From: Kluyveromyces lactis
Taxonomy: Eukaryota > Ascomycota > Saccharomycetes > Saccharomycetales > Saccharomycetaceae
Assembly: GCF_000002515.2 (NCBI RefSeq)
Contig: NC_006041.1
Span: forward strand, 1 to 64,000
Direction: 5' to 3'
Length of the DNA: 64,000 bases
The notes under the pieces are model-generated. The model searched no databases, was not told where the DNA came from, and saw nothing but the letters and a program-made list of their open reading frames with translations. A program made the translations under genes and the position numbers. Positions 59,404-64,000 of the stretch are shown one piece after another; positions within the stretch are counted from its first letter, which is position 1; every line of letters begins with the position of its first letter.

Positions 59404-62400
59404 TTACAAAGTTATCTGCCATTTGCTGTTGAATTCAATGACCGCAGTGTGAACTAACTTGTATAAGTATCTTCTTTCTTCGTCCTTTGGAACTGAGAAG
59501 AAGTATTCTCTTTCAGCTGTATATATCGTAATGCCAGTCTTGATTACCCTTACATTTCTTATCATTCTGAATGGGATATGCTCCATCACAGTCAACGTAG
59601 ATAATTGCATACGTAGAATTCTTTGTAGGGATACGATCACTATTTGATAACCAGCTGGCGTCTCACATATCACATGACCTACGTACATATCTTTGGCATA
59701 TTCCCCACCATTACAAGTCTTTAACCAATATTGACCTTGCGAATCTCTTAAATTGTAAGGTTTGATTAATTTATCAGAACTAACGAACCTTGGTAGCCTA
59801 ACTCTTTCAATTTGTCCGATATCCATTAAGGTTGTTGAATTTCTAATACCTTCACTCACATTACTGGCAAGGTCTAATACACCGATGGCAGTTTTTGCAG
59901 GCAATCCGATGATACCTTTTCCAACACCTTTAATAAAACCGAATGCTCCTTCTTTGGCGCCGCCTGAGTACGGATCCAATGCGACACCAGTAAGTCCACT
60001 GGTAACGTTATTGAAAAACGACGAAGCACCAACTCCAACACTACCAAACTTACCACGCTGTCTTTGTTGCAACCTTCGCCGTTCTTGAAAAGACGTATCT
60101 TGAATAGCAACCGATAAGCCTTTAGCCATGGATCCAGTCATTTTAGAAAAAGAATCTGAAAATCCAAATATGGATTTCTTCAAGAATGATAATCCACCCT
60201 TTGCTATACCGATGCCAAGTTCTTGAGGTCTATCATTCATTATATAACCTTGATAAGGTTCATAAAATATGTCCATAACTCCAGAGCTTATGTTGTTGAA
60301 GAATCCGACAGGATTCCCGAGGAAATCTGCTGAGCCAAGGACCTTGTGTAATTGATAGAAGAACTGTTGTGCATAATGCGATTCGATTGCACCAACTAGC
60401 GTAGGAAGTGAAACTCTAACATGTTCTAGTAGTAATGAATTCAACTTTATTTGCGCACCCTCGATGTTTCCTAAAGCCATAGTTAAAACGTTGATAAAGT
60501 AATTAATAGCACTGTTACCACTACTCTTTTCTTCTTCAACGTTCACACGATCAGTTCTGACAAATGAGAGATGCAAAAGAGTTGGTTGTAGATGCAACAT
60601 TTCGAAATACACCTTGCTGCTTCTTACTGTGGTAGGGAAATCAGGAACCGTGCAAGGATGCAGGAAGAGTTGTTCGCTGCTGCTGTCATCAACTGCCTGA
60701 TTCCATGAGGCTCCCGGAATCTTTGCAAAATCAAGCAAAGCAAGAAGGAAGTCTTCATCAATTTGTATCGTCATTTCTTGCAACAAAAGTGTTGCCATTT
60801 TGAAGTTGAGTAAGCTAGAAGACTCGTCTTTTACTTTAGAAATTGCTCCTGATAACGAAGGATGGATATCGATTTCTTTAGAATCTTTGGGAATTTTAGT
60901 TGGATACAAGACAGTTTCGTAAACACCACCGAACAACTGGTTATCGATTTGAATCCATTTCATCTTGAAAGAAAGATTTTGATACATTTCACTATCATTG
61001 AAGCGGAACTCTAGCCCAAGAATATTGATATAGCAAAGCTCCTGTAGGCGATCGTTTATGAAGGATATTCCAATTCCTGAAAACGATATGACTACCCTTG
61101 CATTCAACTTCGAGTCAAGACTTTCATCAACTTCAAACTTATCAGAACTTGAGGTTATACTGGATGTTATTGATGTTTCACTTTGGAATCTCCTTTGAGA
61201 TCTTAATTTGTAAAGACTCTGCTCCTGATTGTAGTTACTTAACACAAGGACTTGAACGCCATTGTCCATTAAAATATTGATATCCACAATTGATGGAGGT
61301 TGTTTAGGATTATCTGAAGGTATCCGAATTGGTCTAAGGTTTCCTATCTCGTTAAGATCTATTTCCCGACGACGATTTTTAGTGTGAATATACAATTTCT
61401 TTTGTTTGGCACTAGGATAATCCCAAGAATATGGCATAATACTTCGAGGAGGTATACGATAGTAAATCGGTTCAAAATCGACTTCCTCTTCGTCCTCTTG
61501 GTAATAATAATCAAGCTCGTCACTCTCATCATCAACAAAACGGGGATTTCTCTGCCAAAATAGGAATTCATGATCGCTGAAATTTCTGATTGAAAATGGC
61601 CAATTGTCATCTGAGTCAACAGCATTTATAAATACCGTTGCACCCTCAAGAGAAATATCCATCTTTATTAATCGCTGTGCGGCATCTGTTATATTCATTT
61701 TAACAAATGATTCTCCAACGTCTTTGAGCCTAAAGGGGTTGGACCAAGTAGACGGTATCTTCGCGAATCTGGCAACAAATTTTTTGCTCAAAGTTCTTTT
61801 CAAAAAATAAAGCGGAGTAAGCTCCTTAGGAGCAAGTATGGTGGGGCTGCTGGTCCCGTATTCCATAATTTCGATCACTTCTGAAGTGCTATTGCGGAAA
61901 ATGTATCTTGGAGAAATTTCTACGATTTTTGTGAAACGATATTTCCCTTCCCCTTCTTTAACATTTATTCCTAGGTTGCACTCTTGGTTATGGTTTAGTA
62001 GCTCCAAAGAAATATCAACAGACTGACCAATGGCATCGAATGACACTGGCACACTAGGGTTGGTTTCCGTGAATTTTATTTTCGCCCTATTGCGGTTATA
62101 GTCTTCATATTGGAAAGAAAACATCTTCGGACGTGCCAACTTCTGTCCGTCTTTCATGAAAACGTCAGATTTCACTACACCCCATTGTCTATCACTGAAC
62201 ACTGAAAGGTCATGAGTAGTCTTATTCATGATAACGTATGGCGCATAAATACTAATGGTCTTGGCTCTTTTACCATTGGCATGATATTTGAGACTCAAAT
62301 AAAGCTTTTGACCGTCTAAAGTTGTGATAAAGATTCTATGCTCTTCTTCAAGAGCCGACACGTCAGGACTATTGACTAAAGTCTCATTAGACCAGTTAAA

Positions 62401-64000
62401 ATTCTCATCATCAGGTTTGATAGACAATAGTAAATAAGAATCCAAAGAGACGTTATGCAACGGAATTGTAGCTCCAGCTTGCAAGAAGATTTCAGATCGA
62501 GCTTCCTCCTTCCTTCCCTTAAGACAAAAAGATATATCTTGTGGCAGTGAATTTTCCAAAACCAATGGAGCAGATAATGTTACAGTCATCCGAGGATAAA
62601 TTTTGGATAGAGGATCGTCTTTATCCACCGATCCTTCTACTTCGAAGTGGAAACCAGCAGTTTCTAAATCACTTTCACAAGATAGTGCCAAAGGCGATTC
62701 ACTTAACATTTTCCAGAAAATTGGAATTCCGGACCACTTATACGATGCATTATCTGTCAGAGGTCTGATATGGAAAGAAGATTGATATGCAGAGTCGATT
62801 GGTATTGACCTGGTACCATTAGGATTGATAACCCCAATGCTTTTAATTTTTCCCGCATCAGAAAGACCATATTCGACCTCAGTTGACGTCAAATTTCGCA
62901 ACAATAGAGTGGAACCAAAGGTAATCAACTTTACGTTGTTTTCTAAAAGGTTGCTACTAATTAGCAAACGGTTATGAACACCTGCAACAGGTGGATATAA
63001 CTTATGAATTACGTCTCCTTCTTTGCTAGCGTCGACGTCGATGATATTTGAATAATCATCGTCGGCAAATGAAGCCCGTAACATACACTTCTCTGTATCA
63101 AGGGTTTCTCTAACAACTCTCCAGTCTTCAAATTCCCAATCAATTATTTCTCCGCTTTGTAGCTTCGTCAAATTAGCTCTTTTATTAACGGCATCATCGT
63201 CACTATTTTTGATCCATATGTTTAGCGTATGGCCAGTGTCGTTATGAATTCTATAAGGTTTTTCGGCTCCGCGAGGTTTGAGATTATGTGATTTAGTGAG
63301 AGAGGCAGGTATTTGAGATAGTAGGGCAATAGTACGGGAAGAAAGAGTAATTTCAACAGATTTCCTGGTGATAATGTCAAAAATCAAAGCATTATCATTT
63401 TCATCATCCTTTGATAAATGAAAAGTCATTGGGAAAACCTCAATCAACGGCTCCCAACTGGACCGGGAATAATTGAAAGCGCTGGCAAAAGGTTCGATTG
63501 TTGATATAACGTCGATGTTTGTTGACCAATCTTTGGCGTCAACAGAAAATGCGTTAATGTTAAAATCAGCGATCGGAAGTTCGTGCATGTCACCAATCAA
63601 TACAACTCTCAGCCCCGCAAAGTCTGAATGTAATTTTTCAGCCTTTGTTATTACCTTCGTAGAGTCAGAAATGGAATTTCTGTGCATAACGTTGGAGATT
63701 TCACTTAGTGACGACACCATACTTGGGGCATACTTTTTTATTTTATTCTTGAATTCCCTTGAAAACTTTCCATACTTAGTGGTTATATCTTCATCCTCTT
63801 CATTCGTGGTATCAACAATCATTAGGCCTTCATCCTTAGCTAAAGATAACGACGAATTAAAAATTTCCATAGCTAACCGAATGTCACGTAACGATAACCG
63901 GAGTAATAAAGGACCAACAGAAGAATGGATTTGTGTCTTCAAAATGTCTGGAGTAGAATCCCGTCCGTCGATCATTACAGTACTTGAAAAGTCATCTAAT
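59404..64000 (-). CDS. VPS13: Vps13, bridge-like lipid transfer protein (C-terminal part; runs off the window)
   Basis: The C-terminal half of a giant lipid-transfer protein that works at organelle contact sites (vacuole, mitochondria, endosomes, prospore membrane). The frame remains open through base 64000, so the first visible Met (63975) is internal; at least 1531 codons are present against 3144 aa in yeast. Seen: the VPS13-adaptor/SHR-binding beta region (for example YAPYVIMNKTTHDLSVFSDRQ; ISPRYIFRNSTSE), the region around SYWDY/'RIPPRSIMPYSWDYP', the DUF1162-type and ATG2-C-like amphipathic region (VGFFNNISSGVMDIFYEPYQG, then two glycine-rich 'G-x-x-F-x-x-x-x-S-G-x-x' repeats), and a C-terminal PH-like domain. 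Position equals YLL040C. Confidence 0.95.
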   Translation of the reverse strand, partial: LDDFSSTVMIDGRDSTPDILKTQIHSSVGPLLLRLSLRDIRLAMEIFNSSLSLAKDEGLMIVDTTNEEDEDITTKYGKFSREFKNKIKKYAPSMVSSLSEISNVMHRNSISDSTKVITKAEKLHSDFAGLRVVLIGDMHELPIADFNINAFSVDAKDWSTNIDVISTIEPFASAFNYSRSSWEPLIEVFPMTFHLSKDDENDNALIFDIITRKSVEITLSSRTIALLSQIPASLTKSHNLKPRGAEKPYRIHNDTGHTLNIWIKNSDDDAVNKRANLTKLQSGEIIDWEFEDWRVVRETLDTEKCMLRASFADDDYSNIIDVDASKEGDVIHKLYPPVAGVHNRLLISSNLLENNVKLITFGSTLLLRNLTSTEVEYGLSDAGKIKSIGVINPNGTRSIPIDSAYQSSFHIRPLTDNASYKWSGIPIFWKMLSESPLALSCESDLETAGFHFEVEGSVDKDDPLSKIYPRMTVTLSAPLVLENSLPQDISFCLKGRKEEARSEIFLQAGATIPLHNVSLDSYLLLSIKPDDENFNWSNETLVNSPDVSALEEEHRIFITTLDGQKLYLSLKYHANGKRAKTISIYAPYVIMNKTTHDLSVFSDRQWGVVKSDVFMKDGQKLARPKMFSFQYEDYNRNRAKIKFTETNPSVPVSFDAIGQSVDISLELLNHNQECNLGINVKEGEGKYRFTKIVEISPRYIFRNSTSEVIEIMEYGTSSPTILAPKELTPLYFLKRTLSKKFVARFAKIPSTWSNPFRLKDVGESFVKMNITDAAQRLIKMDISLEGATVFINAVDSDDNWPFSIRNFSDHEFLFWQRNPRFVDDESDELDYYYQEDEEEVDFEPIYYRIPPRSIMPYSWDYPSAKQKKLYIHTKNRRREIDLNEIGNLRPIRIPSDNPKQPPSIVDINILMDNGVQVLVLSNYNQEQSLYKLRSQRRFQSETSITSSITSSSDKFEVDESLDSKLNARVVISFSGIGISFINDRLQELCYINILGLEFRFNDSEMYQNLSFKMKWIQIDNQLFGGVYETVLYPTKIPKDSKEIDIHPSLSGAISKVKDESSSLLNFKMATLLLQEMTIQIDEDFLLALLDFAKIPGASWNQAVDDSSSEQLFLHPCTVPDFPTTVRSSKVYFEMLHLQPTLLHLSFVRTDRVNVEEEKSSGNSAINYFINVLTMALGNIEGAQIKLNSLLLEHVRVSLPTLVGAIESHYAQQFFYQLHKVLGSADFLGNPVGFFNNISSGVMDIFYEPYQGYIMNDRPQELGIGIAKGGLSFLKKSIFGFSDSFSKMTGSMAKGLSVAIQDTSFQERRRLQQRQRGKFGSVGVGASSFFNNVTSGLTGVALDPYSGGAKEGAFGFIKGVGKGIIGLPAKTAIGVLDLASNVSEGIRNSTTLMDIGQIERVRLPRFVSSDKLIKPYNLRDSQGQYWLKTCNGGEYAKDMYVGHVICETPAGYQIVIVSLQRILRMQLSTLTVMEHIPFRMIRNVRVIKTGITIYTAEREYFFSVPKDEERRYLYKLVHTAVIEFNSKWQITL

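Noticed and set aside
1-64000. tRNA genes, often near Ty-type insertions
   Set aside because: I looked for GGTTCGAATCC-type B boxes with a matching A box upstream and found none I could fold.

Overview
The window reads inward from a chromosome end of a budding yeast. The first ~510 bases are about 20 identical copies of a 25-bp repeat whose G-rich strand contains ACGGATTTGATTAGG. That is the telomere repeat known from Kluyveromyces lactis, so the source is K. lactis or a very close sibling. Next comes ~2 kb with a strong pyrimidine bias on the + strand, matching the subtelomeric 'R element' described for this species.

Subtelomeric accessory zone (~2.6-31.4 kb). Genes are sparse, mostly on the + strand, and interrupted by decayed sequence. 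In order: a 2-oxoglutarate/Fe(II) oxygenase; a monocarboxylate-type (MCH) transporter; a small secreted glycoprotein; an arsenic-resistance block in the order ARR3 (arsenite pump), ARR2 (arsenate reductase), ARR1 (bZIP regulator), with four Yap8-type operators upstream of ARR3 and ARR2; a sugar-porter transporter next to a bacterial-type sulfatase; and two oligopeptide transporters (an OPT1/HGT1 orthologue and a second paralogue). Between them lie solo LTRs and LTR fragments of one Ty1/copia-like family (one nested insertion has an intact 5-bp target duplication), remnants of secreted cysteine-rich protein genes, and a relic of a cell-wall adhesin gene.

Conserved core (~32.5-64 kb). Genes are dense and housekeeping: EFM1, COF1 (with an intron), LDB18, MUP3, YBT1, RNP1/SBP1, RPL8, GUT1, FPS1, GOS1, ATG10, SDH2 and VPS13 (running off the right edge). 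In Saccharomyces cerevisiae these are split between the left arms of chromosomes VIII (YHL031-YHL039) and XII (YLL040-YLL050). Here they are interleaved in one run, as expected for a yeast that did not undergo the whole-genome duplication.

How the genes fit together. The ARR block is a self-contained arsenic detoxification module. The transporter-sulfatase pair may import and desulfate a sulfated organic compound. OPT1 and MUP3 (glutathione and methionine uptake) each have a sulfur-regulon site upstream. GUT1 and FPS1 are divergent and handle glycerol phosphorylation and efflux. Nothing in the window is clearly a wholly new system; the best leads are the sulfatase with its unusual active-site motif, the duplicated arsenic operators, and the secreted proprotein-like loci of the subtelomere.
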